A stretch of DNA of 64,000 nt from Oxalobacteraceae bacterium (GTDB lineage Bacteria; Pseudomonadota; Gammaproteobacteria; Burkholderiales; Burkholderiaceae_D), in the NCBI GenBank assembly GCA_947448025.1, contig CANFLV010000003.1, positions 1 through 64,000 of the forward strand, in the 5' to 3' direction. The notes beneath the pieces are model-generated. The model did no database searches and was not told the DNA's origin. It saw only the letters and a program-made list of their open reading frames with translations. Both the position numbers and the translations under genes were made by a program. Positions 44,188-54,187 of the stretch are shown piece after piece (the first letter of the stretch is position 1; each line of letters begins with the position of its first letter).

Positions 44188-44598
44188 TTATGGCGCCTTG
44201 CCACGTGATGAAACAGTCAGCAGCGACGGGTTGGCTACCGGAGTCTTGATATCTGTAACCCCGGTTGCTGAGAAACCTGCTGAACCTGTGCCATCAAGCA
44301 GGGTTACACCTGTGCAGGTAATGACACCGGTATCCGCGCTCACACAACCTGGATCGAGCATCTCTGCTGCAATCTGCGCCGTAGTTGGCGATGTTTGAGC
44401 TTTTGCATAGGCAATCGCCCAAGCAGATTTCAAGGCCCCCAAAGTCGCATCCTGAACGCCATTGCGTGCCGAACCTGAAGTCGACGTCAACTTGGGAATC
44501 GCGACAGCAGCGAGTATCCCCAGGATTACGATTACGACGATCAACTCAATCAGGGTGAAACCGGACTGCATGGACTTTTTCAAATTTTGAAATTTCAC
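44188..44598 (-). CDS. mshA: MSHA major pilin MshA
   Basis: 136 residues from a GTG at 44598, chosen because GAGGAG lies 6 bp upstream; an in-frame ATG at 44571 would leave only a four-residue leader. Leader VKFQNLKKSMQSG, cleaved before FTLIELIVVIVILGILAAVA, then PKLTSTSGSARNGVQDATLG as in MshA. Two Cys near the C-terminus (DPGCVSADTGVITC) form the usual disulfide. It has its own 150-bp upstream region with an FNR-type box. Confidence 0.9.
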   Translation of the reverse strand: MKFQNLKKSMQSGFTLIELIVVIVILGILAAVAIPKLTSTSGSARNGVQDATLGALKSAWAIAYAKAQTSPTTAQIAAEMLDPGCVSADTGVITCTGVTLLDGTGSAGFSATGVTDIKTPVANPSLLTVSSRGKAP

Positions 44599-44712
44599 TA
44601 CGATCTCCTCATCAACAAAAAAGTAAAACAAACAAATACTTACAATTGGGCAATTAAAGGTTAGCACAGATAGTTTCCATCTGTTAATTGACCAAACAAA
44701 TTACAACTAATT

Positions 44713-44726
44713 TTGATGCGCATCAA
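44713..44726 (-). promoter_or_regulatory. Perfect FNR/Anr-type box upstream of mshA
   Basis: TTGATGCGCATCAA is a perfect palindrome and an exact match to TTGAT-N4-ATCAA, the FNR/Anr/Dnr consensus. It lies in the gap between mshG and mshA, 115 bp before the mshA start, within an AT-rich stretch suited to a promoter. Confidence 0.7.
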
Positions 44727-44748
44727 TTTTTTAAAAATCAGCTAACGG

Positions 44749-45975
44749 CTACTTTAATTGCACATGGCCCATATCCCACATCGGCACAAATACCCCCATG
44801 GCAAGCAACAAGACCAACACGCCGATGGCCATGATCATGATCGGCTCGATACGACTCGCCAGCGTCTTCAATGCATACTCGACTTCACGCTCGTACATGC
44901 CGGCAATCTCATCCATCAGACGGTCCATCTCACCCGTCTCTTCGCCAATCTTGATCATCTGCAAAACCCGCGGCATGAACACGCCGGAAATTGCTGCTGT
45001 ACGCGACATGCTTTCGCCGCGCTCTACGCCAGAACGCAATTGCTCGATGGCGCTGGCGATGTAGGCGTTATCGACGGTCCTGGCGACAACGGCGAGCGCC
45101 TGGCTGACCGGCACACCGCTGCGGAAGGCCAGCGCGTAACTGCGCGCAAAGCGTGCCATCGTGCCCTTGTTAATAATGTCGCCAGCGATGGGAATGCGTA
45201 GTTTCATCTTGTCCCAGGAATAGCGGCCTTCCTTGGATGTCTTGAACCTGCGCGTACCGACGAGTACGACGCCGCATGCGCCCAGGAGCATGAACCAGTA
45301 GCTCATCACAAACGCCGACAGGCTCAGCAAACCGCGTGTAATCAAAGGCAATTCGACCGCTGATTTCGCAAATACCTTCGCAAACTCCGGAATCACGAAG
45401 GTCGTAATCACCGCGATTGCAAACACCATCGTAAAAATCACAAACTTCGGATAGCGCAAGGCCGAGGCGACCTGGTTGCGCATGCTCGCGTCGAATTCAA
45501 GATAGTCATGCAGCCGCGGGAAAATCTCCGTCAGGCGCCCGGTCATCTCGCCGATCTGCACCATGCTGACGTAATACTGCGAAAAGACCGTCGGATGGTC
45601 GCGCATCGCCGATGACAGTTCGCGCCCGGTATCGAGCGCTTCATACAGTCGGCGCATGACAACGCCAAAGTTTTTATTTACGGCCGATTGTTCGAGGCTT
45701 TTCAGGCTTTGCATAATCGGTACACCCGCTTTGAGCAAGGTCTGCATCTGCTGGCTGAACAGCTGTACGTCAAGATCGGTGACGGGCGGTGATAAATACT
45801 GATTCAATTTTTCCAGCAAGTCGCTAAACTGACCCGCTTCATTGACCTTGATCTCGACCGGCGTGGCGCCGATATTGAGCAGGTAACGCGCGATGGCAGC
45901 ACTGTTGATGCCCTCGAGTTCACCTTCGAGTAATTCACCCCGCACATTGCGTGCCTTGTATTTGAAATTCGCCAT
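44749..45975 (-). CDS. mshG: MSHA platform protein MshG (PilC/GspF family)
   Basis: 408 residues. It opens MANFKYKARNVRGELLEGEL. Two GspF domains follow (QMQTLLKAGVPIMQSLKSLE; SYALAFRSGVPVSQALAVV) and three to four TM helices, the last being PIMIMAIGVLVLLLAMGVFVP. It is the inner-membrane platform on which the motor ATPase MshE acts. It is 3 bp from mshE. Confidence 0.93.
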   Translation of the reverse strand: MANFKYKARNVRGELLEGELEGINSAAIARYLLNIGATPVEIKVNEAGQFSDLLEKLNQYLSPPVTDLDVQLFSQQMQTLLKAGVPIMQSLKSLEQSAVNKNFGVVMRRLYEALDTGRELSSAMRDHPTVFSQYYVSMVQIGEMTGRLTEIFPRLHDYLEFDASMRNQVASALRYPKFVIFTMVFAIAVITTFVIPEFAKVFAKSAVELPLITRGLLSLSAFVMSYWFMLLGACGVVLVGTRRFKTSKEGRYSWDKMKLRIPIAGDIINKGTMARFARSYALAFRSGVPVSQALAVVARTVDNAYIASAIEQLRSGVERGESMSRTAAISGVFMPRVLQMIKIGEETGEMDRLMDEIAGMYEREVEYALKTLASRIEPIMIMAIGVLVLLLAMGVFVPMWDMGHVQLK

Positions 45976-45978
45976 GAA

Positions 45979-47682
45979 TCAGAACACCGTCTGATTACTG
46001 ACAGCCATCGCTTCGGCGACCGTGGTCTTGCCTTGCTTGACGAGTTCCACCGCGCTATGGCGCAGCGTCCAGTCGCCCATGTGCACCTGTGCCACGCGCA
46101 GGAATTCCGTATGGTCTTCGGCTACTGCCAGCGCAGCCAACTCTTCATTTATGTCGAGCATTTCATAAACGCCGATCCGCCCGCGATAACCGCTGCCATT
46201 GCAGCTGGTGCAGCCATGACCGTGCATGTACTGCGGCTCGTCCACGTTGTCGCCGAGTTCGGCCTTCAACCATTCGCGCTCATGCTTGCGCAGCGTGTAA
46301 GGTTCGGCGCAAATATCACAAATCTTGCGCACCAGACGCTGCGCCAGCACAACCTGCAAGGCCGAGGCCATGATATAAGCCGGCACACCCATGTCGAGAA
46401 GACGATCGGGGGTACTGATAGCATCGTTCGTATGCAGAGTCGAGAACACGAGGTGGCCGGTGAGCGCCGCGCGCATGCCGACCTGCGCGGTTTCCTGGTC
46501 GCGCATCTCGCCGATCAGTACCACATCCGGATCCTGCCTTAATGAAGAGCGCAGCACGCGCGCAAAGCTCAGGTCGATCTTTTCGTTGACCTGCACCTGA
46601 TTCACGCCGGGCAGCATGTATTCGACCGGGTCTTCAATCGTGATCAGCTTGCGCTCAGGGGTATTCAGTTCCGCCAGCGCCGCATACAGCGTGGTTGTCT
46701 TGCCACTTCCGGTCGGACCGGTGACGAGTACCAGACCATTCGGGCGCGTCAGGATCTCATGGAATTTTTCCAGCATGGCAGGCGGAATGCCGAGCGCCGG
46801 CAGACGCAGCATGCCCTTCGATTGATTGAGCAGCCGCATGACGACCGATTCGCCGAATTGCGTAGGCATGGTCGAGAGGCGAACGTCGACTTTTTGCTGG
46901 CCGACCTTCGTTGCAAAGCGGCCATCCTGCGGCAAACGCTTTTCCGAAATATCCAGACTCGCCATGATCTTCAGGCGCAAGGCCAGGGGCGCGGCGATCT
47001 TGATATCGGCTTCGGTCTGGAAATTCATGATGCCGTCGATGCGGAAGCGGATGTGCAGCGTTTTTTCCTGCGGCTCAATATGAATGTCGGAGGCCTGCAC
47101 TTGCGTCGCATCTTCAAAAATCTTTTGCAGCAGGCGCACCACAGGCGCATCTTCAATGGAGGTCGTCGCGGCGCCTTCACCAAAGCCAACCACGCTGTCG
47201 TTCATTTCCTGCCCGAGTTCGCGAGCAGCTTCAGTGATTTCACTGGTCTTGCGGTAGTGCCGGTTAATCGCCTGGAACAGCGATTCCTCTGTCACAACGG
47301 CCAGCTCAATATTTTTCCTGAACAATCTGTAAAGCTCGTCGTAGACGAACAAATCGGTAGGATCGGCCATGCCAACCAGCACGGAATCGCGGCGATCTTC
47401 CAGCACGATCGCGCGGTACCGGCGCGCGCGCATTTCCGGCAGCATACGCAAGGCAACAGGATTGAGCTGAAATGTCTTCAAGTTAATGAAAGGAATCTTC
47501 AGCTGCTTCGTTAACGCGTGACAAATATCTTCTTCAGTCACGAAGCCATTATCGACAAACACCTGGCCAAGCTTACGCCCTGATCGCTTTTGTTCGATCA
47601 GACAAAATTCTAGCTGGTCCCTGGAAAGAATTTTTTGCTCAAGCAATATGTCGCCGAGACGTATCTTTTCGGGCAATGCCAT
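45979..47682 (-). CDS. mshE: MSHA extension ATPase MshE with c-di-GMP-binding MshEN domain
   Basis: 567 residues. The N-terminal MshEN domain has two tandem motifs (RLGDILLEQKILSRDQLEFC, then RKLGQVFVDNGFVTEEDICH) that form the c-di-GMP site in V. cholerae MshE. The C-terminal GspE core has Walker A GPTGSGKTTTLYAAL, Asp box TIEDPVEYMLPGVNQVQVN, His box GHLVFSTLHTNDA, and a zinc site of paired Cys (ICDICAEPY, CTSCNGSGYRGRIG). It powers pilus extension. First gene of the operon; AAGGA lies 7 bp before the ATG. Confidence 0.95.
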   Translation of the reverse strand: MALPEKIRLGDILLEQKILSRDQLEFCLIEQKRSGRKLGQVFVDNGFVTEEDICHALTKQLKIPFINLKTFQLNPVALRMLPEMRARRYRAIVLEDRRDSVLVGMADPTDLFVYDELYRLFRKNIELAVVTEESLFQAINRHYRKTSEITEAARELGQEMNDSVVGFGEGAATTSIEDAPVVRLLQKIFEDATQVQASDIHIEPQEKTLHIRFRIDGIMNFQTEADIKIAAPLALRLKIMASLDISEKRLPQDGRFATKVGQQKVDVRLSTMPTQFGESVVMRLLNQSKGMLRLPALGIPPAMLEKFHEILTRPNGLVLVTGPTGSGKTTTLYAALAELNTPERKLITIEDPVEYMLPGVNQVQVNEKIDLSFARVLRSSLRQDPDVVLIGEMRDQETAQVGMRAALTGHLVFSTLHTNDAISTPDRLLDMGVPAYIMASALQVVLAQRLVRKICDICAEPYTLRKHEREWLKAELGDNVDEPQYMHGHGCTSCNGSGYRGRIGVYEMLDINEELAALAVAEDHTEFLRVAQVHMGDWTLRHSAVELVKQGKTTVAEAMAVSNQTVF

Positions 47683-48081
47683 TTGGATCCTTGCAACTTA
47701 TGGTTTCGGTCTCAAGTTTAGCAACAAGAAGTTAATTTATGGAAATAATTTCTATATTGAAATCACGAACGGGAATAAAAATACTTGCCGAAACGACAGG
47801 CTTGCGAGTTAACCGCGGCGAATAGGCACCACTTATTTCCGAATATCATTCTTCAATTGGTTTTTGTTGTATTTATGCTGAAATTAAAAATAGATCGACT
47901 AAAAATTTTCTTATAAAAATATTTTGCTAAAAAGCAAACACAAAAATAAAGTCCACCGCATCTTCAAGTTCACCTGATACTAAAAAACACAAATCAATTC
48001 ACTAAAACGCGTCACCTAGTACCTTTTCGATAAATTACACTAGCACTTTCTTTTTATCAGTCGCGATCTTTCGCAAAACTC
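47683..48081. other. AT-rich intergenic region ahead of mshE and the dehalogenase gene
   Basis: About 400 bp between divergent genes, clearly AT-richer than the surroundings. It must contain the msh operon promoter and that of the dehalogenase gene. I see no convincing operator, RNA gene or protein frame in it. Confidence 0.6.
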
Positions 48082-48768
48082 ATGACATATCAGGCCATCA
48101 TCTTTGACGCGTACGGCACCCTCTTCGATGTGTATTCGGTCAATGCCCTGGCGGAAAAACTCTTCCCCGGCAAAGGTTCGCTGCTGGCAGCGACGTGGCG
48201 CGAAAAGCAAGTCGAATACACACGCTTGCGCACGATGAGCGGGATGTACAAGCCGTTCTGGGAAGTGACACAAGACTCTCTGGTATTTTGTTGCAAAAAA
48301 CTCGGCCTCGCACTCGACCTGAACGCGCAGCATGCACTCATGTCCGAATATGCAAAATTGCCCTCCTTTCCAGAAAATCTGGAGGTACTCGGCAAGTTAA
48401 AGGACCAGGGCCTGAAGCTGGCGATTCTGTCAAATGCCAATCCCGAAATGCTCGAAGTCATCGTGAAAGCAGCGGGTATGGATGCCTTCTTTTCCCAGCT
48501 ACTGTCGGCCGATAGCGTGCGCAAATACAAGACCGCGCCTGAAACCTACCAACTCGGCACCGAGCTATTTGGCCTCGCCGCAAAAAACATCCTTTTTGTG
48601 TCGAGCAATTGCTGGGATGTCTGCGGCGCGAGCTGGTTTGGCTACCAGACTTTCTGGGTCAATCGCGGCAAGGCACCGCTGGAAGAGTTGGGCGTCACGC
48701 CTAACGGAAACGGCGACTCGCTAGCAGCGCTGCTGGCCTTTGTCAGCAAAGCGAATGATCCAGCGTGA
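48082..48768 (+). CDS. Haloacid dehalogenase type II
   Basis: 228 residues of the HAD superfamily, L-2-haloacid dehalogenase type. Nucleophile Asp in IIFDAYGTLFDVYSV, LAILSNANPEML, Lys in RKYKTAPETYQLG and the SSNCWDVCGASWFGY motif characteristic of this subfamily. It hydrolyses 2-haloalkanoates, though many homologues have uncertain natural substrates. It lies 98 bp before malate synthase on the same strand. Confidence 0.9.
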   Translation: MTYQAIIFDAYGTLFDVYSVNALAEKLFPGKGSLLAATWREKQVEYTRLRTMSGMYKPFWEVTQDSLVFCCKKLGLALDLNAQHALMSEYAKLPSFPENLEVLGKLKDQGLKLAILSNANPEMLEVIVKAAGMDAFFSQLLSADSVRKYKTAPETYQLGTELFGLAAKNILFVSSNCWDVCGASWFGYQTFWVNRGKAPLEELGVTPNGNGDSLAALLAFVSKANDPA

Positions 48769-48866
48769 TGTCCAGCTCGATCTGGATTCGACTTTGACCC
48801 ACCACAGCACCTGACAGATTTTTTTGATTTCATTGATTAACCCTTCCACCCTATGAGGTTTCCAGC

Positions 48867-51098
48867 ATGACTGCACGTACCACGAGTAACCGACTCCAAG
48901 TCGCCACTGTCCTGTATCGTTTCATCGAAGACAAAGTCTTGCCTGGCACGGGCTTAGACAGCGCCAGCTTCTGGAAAGGCTTCGACGCCATCGCCCATGA
49001 TCTCGCGCCCAAGAATGCGGCACTACTCGCAGAACGCGACCGCCTGCAAACGGCGCTCGATGAATGGCATCACGCCCATCCTGGTCCGATCACCGACATG
49101 GCCGCGTATCGCGATTACTTGAACTCAATTGGCTATCTGGTACCGCAGCCGGCGCATGTCGCAGCCACGACGACAAATGTCGACGCCGAACTCGCCCTGC
49201 AAGCCGGCCCGCAGCTGGTCGTACCGATTCTCAATGCCCGCTATGCCCTCAATGCTGCTAATGCGCGTTGGGGTTCACTGTACGATGCGCTGTACGGCAC
49301 CGATGCCATCGCTGAAACCGACGGTGCGACCAAGTCTGGCGCCAATGGCGAAAGCTACAATCCGGTGCGCGGCGCCAAGGTGGTGGCTTTCGGCCGCGCC
49401 TTCCTCGACCAGTCTGCACCCTTGGCGCATGGCTCGCACAGCGATGCGACCGCCTACGTCGTCACAGACGGCAAACTCGCCGTGACACTCAAGGATGGCA
49501 GCGTCTCGGGTCTGGCCGACGCGGCTAAATTCAGCGGCTACCAGGGTGATGCGGCAGCACCGTCGTCCATCCTGCTGAAAAATAACGGCCTGCATATCGA
49601 CATGCAGATCGACCGCAGCAAAGGCATCGGCAAGGACGACGCCGCCGGCGTGGCCGATCTGGTGCTGGAATCCGCCCTGTCGACGATTCTTGACCTCGAA
49701 GACTCGGTCGCCGTCGTCGATGCTGACGACAAGGTTGTGGCCTATGAAAACTGGCTTGGCATCCTCAAAGGCACCTTGGTCGAAACCCTGACCAAGGGCG
49801 GCAAAACCTTCACCCGTAGCCTCAACGCCGACCGTCAATACACGGCTGCTGCCGGCTCCGACGAAGCCCGCGACGGTATCGTCACGCTGCATGGTCGTTC
49901 ATTGCTGTTCCTGCGCAATGTCGGCCACCTCATGACGAACCCGGCGATCCTGCTCGACGACGGCCGTGAAATCCCGGAAGGCATCCTCGACGCAATGGTC
50001 ACCGTGACGATCGCGCTGCATGACCTCAAGCGCAGCAAGGACCAGAAAATCGGCAACTCGCGCACTGGCTCGGTCTACATCGTCAAGCCGAAGATGCATG
50101 GCCCGGCCGAAGTCGCGTTCGCCAGCGAATTGTTCGGTCGCGTTGAAGCGGTGCTCGGCCTGCAAGCCAACACCGTCAAGCTCGGCATCATGGATGAAGA
50201 GCGCCGCACCAGCGTCAACCTCAAGGCCTGCATCAGCGAAGCAGGTCCGCGCGTGGCCTTCATCAATACCGGCTTCCTCGACCGTACCGGCGATGAAATG
50301 CACACTGCCATGCAAGCCGGCGCGATGATGCGCAAGGGCGACATGAAAACCAGCCCATGGCTGACTTCCTACGAGCGCAGCAATGTCCTCGTCGGCCTGT
50401 CGTGCGGGCTGCGTGGCCGCGCCCAGATCGGCAAGGGCATGTGGGCCATGCCGGATCTGATGGCCGCCATGCTCGAGCAAAAAATTGCGCATCCGAAAGC
50501 CGGCGCCAATACCGCATGGGTGCCTTCGCCGACTGCCGCGACATTGCATGCGCTGCACTACCATCAAGTAAAGGTCTCCGACATCCAGCAAGAACTTGAA
50601 AAAATCGATGCACCAGCGGAAATCGAACGCCTGCTTAATGGCTTGCTGCAAATCCCGGTCGTGGCCACGCCTGACTGGTCGGCTGCCGACATCCAGCAGG
50701 AACTCGACAATAACGCGCAAGGCATCCTCGGTTATGTGGTGCGCTGGATCGATCAGGGCGTGGGCTGCTCGAAGGTACCGGACATCCATAACGTCGGCCT
50801 GATGGAAGATCGCGCGACATTGCGCATCTCCAGCCAGCACATTGCGAACTGGCTGTTGCATGGCGTCGTCACCGAAGCGCAAGTGACCGAAACCCTGCAA
50901 CGCATGGCGAAAGTCGTCGATGGCCAGAACGCCGGCGATCCTTTGTATCAGCCGATGGCTGCGGATTTCGAAGCGTCCTATGCCTACCGTGCGGCGCGTG
51001 ACTTGGTCATGAAGGGATTGGTCCAGCCTAGCGGCTATACCGAACCACTGCTGCATGCATGGCGTTTGAAGGTGAAGGCTGAAGTGCTGGCGAAGTAA
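48867..51098 (+). CDS. glcB: Malate synthase G
   Basis: 743 residues, matching the roughly 725-residue G isoform. It condenses glyoxylate and acetyl-CoA to malate. Segments [30 protein letters not shown], split by the usual domain boundary, [21 protein letters not shown] with the catalytic region, [16 protein letters not shown] and [17 protein letters not shown] are hallmarks. No glycolate oxidase or isocitrate lyase gene adjoins it. The ATG at 48867 has GAGG about 9 bp upstream. Confidence 0.95.
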   Translation: MTARTTSNRLQVATVLYRFIEDKVLPGTGLDSASFWKGFDAIAHDLAPKNAALLAERDRLQTALDEWHHAHPGPITDMAAYRDYLNSIGYLVPQPAHVAATTTNVDAELALQAGPQLVVPILNARYALNAANARWGSLYDALYGTDAIAETDGATKSGANGESYNPVRGAKVVAFGRAFLDQSAPLAHGSHSDATAYVVTDGKLAVTLKDGSVSGLADAAKFSGYQGDAAAPSSILLKNNGLHIDMQIDRSKGIGKDDAAGVADLVLESALSTILDLEDSVAVVDADDKVVAYENWLGILKGTLVETLTKGGKTFTRSLNADRQYTAAAGSDEARDGIVTLHGRSLLFLRNVGHLMTNPAILLDDGREIPEGILDAMVTVTIALHDLKRSKDQKIGNSRTGSVYIVKPKMHGPAEVAFASELFGRVEAVLGLQANTVKLGIMDEERRTSVNLKACISEAGPRVAFINTGFLDRTGDEMHTAMQAGAMMRKGDMKTSPWLTSYERSNVLVGLSCGLRGRAQIGKGMWAMPDLMAAMLEQKIAHPKAGANTAWVPSPTAATLHALHYHQVKVSDIQQELEKIDAPAEIERLLNGLLQIPVVATPDWSAADIQQELDNNAQGILGYVVRWIDQGVGCSKVPDIHNVGLMEDRATLRISSQHIANWLLHGVVTEAQVTETLQRMAKVVDGQNAGDPLYQPMAADFEASYAYRAARDLVMKGLVQPSGYTEPLLHAWRLKVKAEVLAK

Positions 51099-51162
51099 TC
51101 TTGAAGAAGACGTCAGGTCGTATGGAACAGCAGGACATGTCCTGAGGACTTCTGAAAAAAAT

Positions 51163-51200
51163 AAACGCCTCCGTGCTCAGCTCGGGGGCGTTTGTGTTTT
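51163..51200 (+). terminator. Terminator after malate synthase
   Basis: AAACGCC-T-CCG and CGG-G-GGCGTTT form a long stem between about 51163 and 51193, followed by TGTGTTTT. It separates glcB from the convergent fimbrial operon. Confidence 0.75.
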
Positions 51201-51221
51201 GGGTGTTTAATCCGGTTCATG

Positions 51222-51806
51222 TCACCAGATGATCGTCACCGTGATCGCGTCTGAATAGCGCCCGGGCTGCGTCTTGAGATTGGCGGCGTTATTGTTGATT
51301 TTTCCGTAAATGGTGACCGGTATGGAAACGTCGCCGGTAATGGTCAGGGTTTTCATATTCGTCGCATTGTCCCAGGGTACCTGGAAGGCATTGTCTTGAT
51401 AAAAATTGTAGCCCAGCTGGCTGGCACCATTAGCGAGTTTGCGCATCGTGGGGTCGCCGGAAGTACCGGCGCTGAGGCCAATCGAAAAGTTTGCGCTTCC
51501 AGAATTGCCATTGCCATTCCCTTTGCCGTTACCACCAGCATTCCCATTGCCACCGCCCTTGCCATTGACGCCCCCATTGCCGTTGCCATTACCATGCGTC
51601 GTGATCGTGGTACACGACACGTTAAAGGAGGTCGTACTCGTCAAGCCCTCATCCACCAGCGTCGTAATGAACATCATGCCATTGGGTGGCGTGAGCTTAC
51701 AGTTGATAATATCCAGCGCGGCCATTGCAGCGTGAGGATGCAGCAGACCAAACAACAAGGCTGCTTTGCTGAGCTTGTGCCAGCCAAATCCGGACTGGTG
51801 CATCAT
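51222..51806 (-). CDS. Spore coat U-domain pilin with Gly/Asn-rich insert
   Basis: 194 residues. Signal peptide, then an SCPU/Csu-type pilin domain (INCKLTPPNGMMFITTLVDE, TSTTSFNVSC) interrupted at about residues 70-105 by a low-complexity insert of Gly and Asn with a few Lys (GNGNGNGGVNGKGGGNGN). The fold then resumes (SIGLSAGTSGDPTMRKLANG) and ends TQPGRYSDAITVTIIW. It is the last gene of the archaic chaperone-usher operon, in the place of the CsuE tip adhesin, but with a single domain. Its start overlaps the usher stop (ATGA). Confidence 0.8.
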   Translation of the reverse strand: MMHQSGFGWHKLSKAALLFGLLHPHAAMAALDIINCKLTPPNGMMFITTLVDEGLTSTTSFNVSCTTITTHGNGNGNGGVNGKGGGNGNAGGNGKGNGNGNSGSANFSIGLSAGTSGDPTMRKLANGASQLGYNFYQDNAFQVPWDNATNMKTLTITGDVSIPVTIYGKINNNAANLKTQPGRYSDAITVTIIW

Positions 51807-54187
51807 CGGTTTACCCCTTCACATGTAAAGCTGCCCAAATACGGCAAGGGATCACTGGACGCAGTGTAGGACACTGGAATCAGGCAGCTTTTTCCATGCC
51901 ATGTCACGCGCAACATATTTCGATCAAGCATTCCCGTGAGATAGACCTCACCCCCCATGCCTACCGGGAAAATTTCACCCTGCTCATTGAGGTGAATTTG
52001 TGCGCCCACAGGTAAGGCCGAGCCATCGGCAAGCGTAATTTTGAGCGTTCCTCCATTCGCCTGCGTCACTGGAAACTTCAGCACCACGCCACTGCGATAA
52101 GCCGGCACGGCATCAAGGCGCAAGCTATCGATCTTCGCACTCAGCGGCAAGTCCAGCGACTCAATCCCGATTGCATTTTTTTCATAGGCACGCACACGCG
52201 GGATCAGGACATTGCCGTCGCTATCGGTACGCCCGACGAGTTGATTGTCCGCATAGACGCGGACATTCGCATAGCCCGGTACCTGCACCAGCGCATAGCT
52301 CTCGTCGATGCGCCTGCTGGCAAAAAAATTGCCCTCGAGCGAGACGATGCTGCCTGACAGACTCGCCCGCGTAGCGGTGCTGCCATCCTGTATTGCCATG
52401 GCCAGGCTACCCACTGCCATGCCATTCTGCGCACTGACTTCGGCCTCGCGCGCGCCGTTATTACTGCTCTGGATACGGTAGCCATAACCGCTCTCTACAT
52501 CAAGGTTGCGCTGAAGCTGCGCATTGATCCTGGAGTAAGCGTCGGCCCCCTTGGCTCGGTGGGTGTTCAGAGACGCTGATGTGCGTTGATCAATCGGAAT
52601 GAGCAAGAACGCCCCCAATGAGTTACTCGAGGAATTCACGAATGACTTGAACAGGGTCACACCCAGATACGCACGATTGCCGAGACGGGTGGAATATGAC
52701 AGGGATAGTAATTCGTTCTTCGCGGTATCGCGATTATCCTGTTTGACATAAGCCATGCCAAAGGAGCCGAAGAGAGGACTGCTATAGCTGGCATTGATAT
52801 TGGTGAGCCGGCGCGGCGGCAATTGATCGGGCTCGCTACCAATCTGAATGAAATTGGTCGACATAAACTGGGTCCGTCCGGCAATATTGTAGGCTTTTTT
52901 TTGCATTTCAAAACCCAGGCCACTAAGTGTGCCGGCGCCCTTTTGGCTGGTGCTCGCAGCGATTGATGCATTAACGACAGTCGACATGGCCGGCATCGCG
53001 AGTACGCCATTAAGGCCTACTGTTTTCTGGTCAGCGGACATCGCTTCAGCGTGCACTTCGCCAGTCAATTCGTCCGTGATCCCTTGCCGATAAGTCCCCG
53101 CCGCAAGCCAACGGCCATAATCGTTACTGGCAAGGGCATAGTTCTCGCGTTGCTTGCCGAGTTCATAGGAAAAATCGGTGAGGCCGCTGCGCAGTAATTT
53201 GATGCTCGCAAAAAAGGGCGAAGTGATGACCTGCTCCCGACCCAGCAGATCGCGCACGACGACGCGCATCTCGCCGCTACCGGTGACAACAGGGATATTG
53301 TTGACAGAAAAAGGCCCGGGAGGCAGCTCACTGTGCTGGACCATCGCATTGTTGACGAAGATGTCCACCGTCGACGGCAGTGCCGCCTGTCCGGCGATAG
53401 CCTGCTGAGGCATCGTGATCAAGCCGGGCTGCACGGCAAAATTGCTCGCATATTGCAGCCCGCCAAATCGAACTGATCGGCCCCAGGCACTGGCCAGGCG
53501 ACTGATGGCGTCGCCAACCCGCCAGCTGGCTAGGTTCTTGGCTTGGTCCACGGCCCATCGGGTATCGAGCCGGATTGCCTGCTGCCGGTCTTGCATGCGC
53601 GAGCTTACAAATGTCGCCAGGCCAAGGCCATATTCCGTAGACGTGCCCGCTTCAAAATAGCCGGCGACCTGATTGCCATTATCACTGCGTTGAGCCAGCA
53701 AATCATAATTCAATAACAGGCCATTGGATCGCGCCGACAATGCCGCTGGCCGGGCGGCGGGGTCGATATCCGATTTATTGAATGCCTCAGCAGGAAATTC
53801 GATGGACAGTAACTGCTTGCCCTCATCCAGCGAATAATGCACCCCTGGCATCGACTGCAGGCTGAAGTAGTCCTTGTCATCCTTACGCATCGCCGGCTTC
53901 TCAGGCAGTACAAGACGCCAGCGCGCCATGTCTTCGCCATCGAGCAGGATGTCGCCTTCCTTTGTGCGGATGAGCAGGACAGTTTCATTCAAGCCTTGCC
54001 GGTTCAGATCGACCTGCAAAAAATTTTCTGTGAAAGTTTGCGCCTGCGCGTCTGCAGCTTGTACCGCGCTGGCTACCTGCTCTTCCAAGACTGGCTTAGC
54101 GAAGCAACTTGCGTGAACAATCACGACCGCACAGACGATGTTAATTTGCGGTTTGTGGCACCAGATCAGCATTGACTTCGCCTGCAT
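51803..54187 (-). CDS. Csu-type (archaic) fimbrial outer-membrane usher
   Basis: 794 residues. N-terminal periplasmic domain (QTFTENFLQVDLNRQGLNET), beta-barrel with plug (NNAMVQHSELPPGPFSVNNI, MRVVVRDLLGREQVITSPFF), and C-terminal domains (YALVQVPGYANVRVYADNQL, GGEVYLTGMLDRNMLRVTWH). It translocates and polymerises the SCPU-type pilins. It overlaps the chaperone gene by 47 bp; an in-frame ATG at 54172 is an alternative start. CsuD-like by context. Confidence 0.9.
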   Translation of the reverse strand: MQAKSMLIWCHKPQINIVCAVVIVHASCFAKPVLEEQVASAVQAADAQAQTFTENFLQVDLNRQGLNETVLLIRTKEGDILLDGEDMARWRLVLPEKPAMRKDDKDYFSLQSMPGVHYSLDEGKQLLSIEFPAEAFNKSDIDPAARPAALSARSNGLLLNYDLLAQRSDNGNQVAGYFEAGTSTEYGLGLATFVSSRMQDRQQAIRLDTRWAVDQAKNLASWRVGDAISRLASAWGRSVRFGGLQYASNFAVQPGLITMPQQAIAGQAALPSTVDIFVNNAMVQHSELPPGPFSVNNIPVVTGSGEMRVVVRDLLGREQVITSPFFASIKLLRSGLTDFSYELGKQRENYALASNDYGRWLAAGTYRQGITDELTGEVHAEAMSADQKTVGLNGVLAMPAMSTVVNASIAASTSQKGAGTLSGLGFEMQKKAYNIAGRTQFMSTNFIQIGSEPDQLPPRRLTNINASYSSPLFGSFGMAYVKQDNRDTAKNELLSLSYSTRLGNRAYLGVTLFKSFVNSSSNSLGAFLLIPIDQRTSASLNTHRAKGADAYSRINAQLQRNLDVESGYGYRIQSSNNGAREAEVSAQNGMAVGSLAMAIQDGSTATRASLSGSIVSLEGNFFASRRIDESYALVQVPGYANVRVYADNQLVGRTDSDGNVLIPRVRAYEKNAIGIESLDLPLSAKIDSLRLDAVPAYRSGVVLKFPVTQANGGTLKITLADGSALPVGAQIHLNEQGEIFPVGMGGEVYLTGMLDRNMLRVTWHGKSCLIPVSYTASSDPLPYLGSFTCEGVNR

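Noticed and set aside
49899-51056. 385-codon minus-strand frame over malate synthase
   Set aside because: Shadow of glcB; composition (His, Arg, Ala rich) follows from reversed codons.
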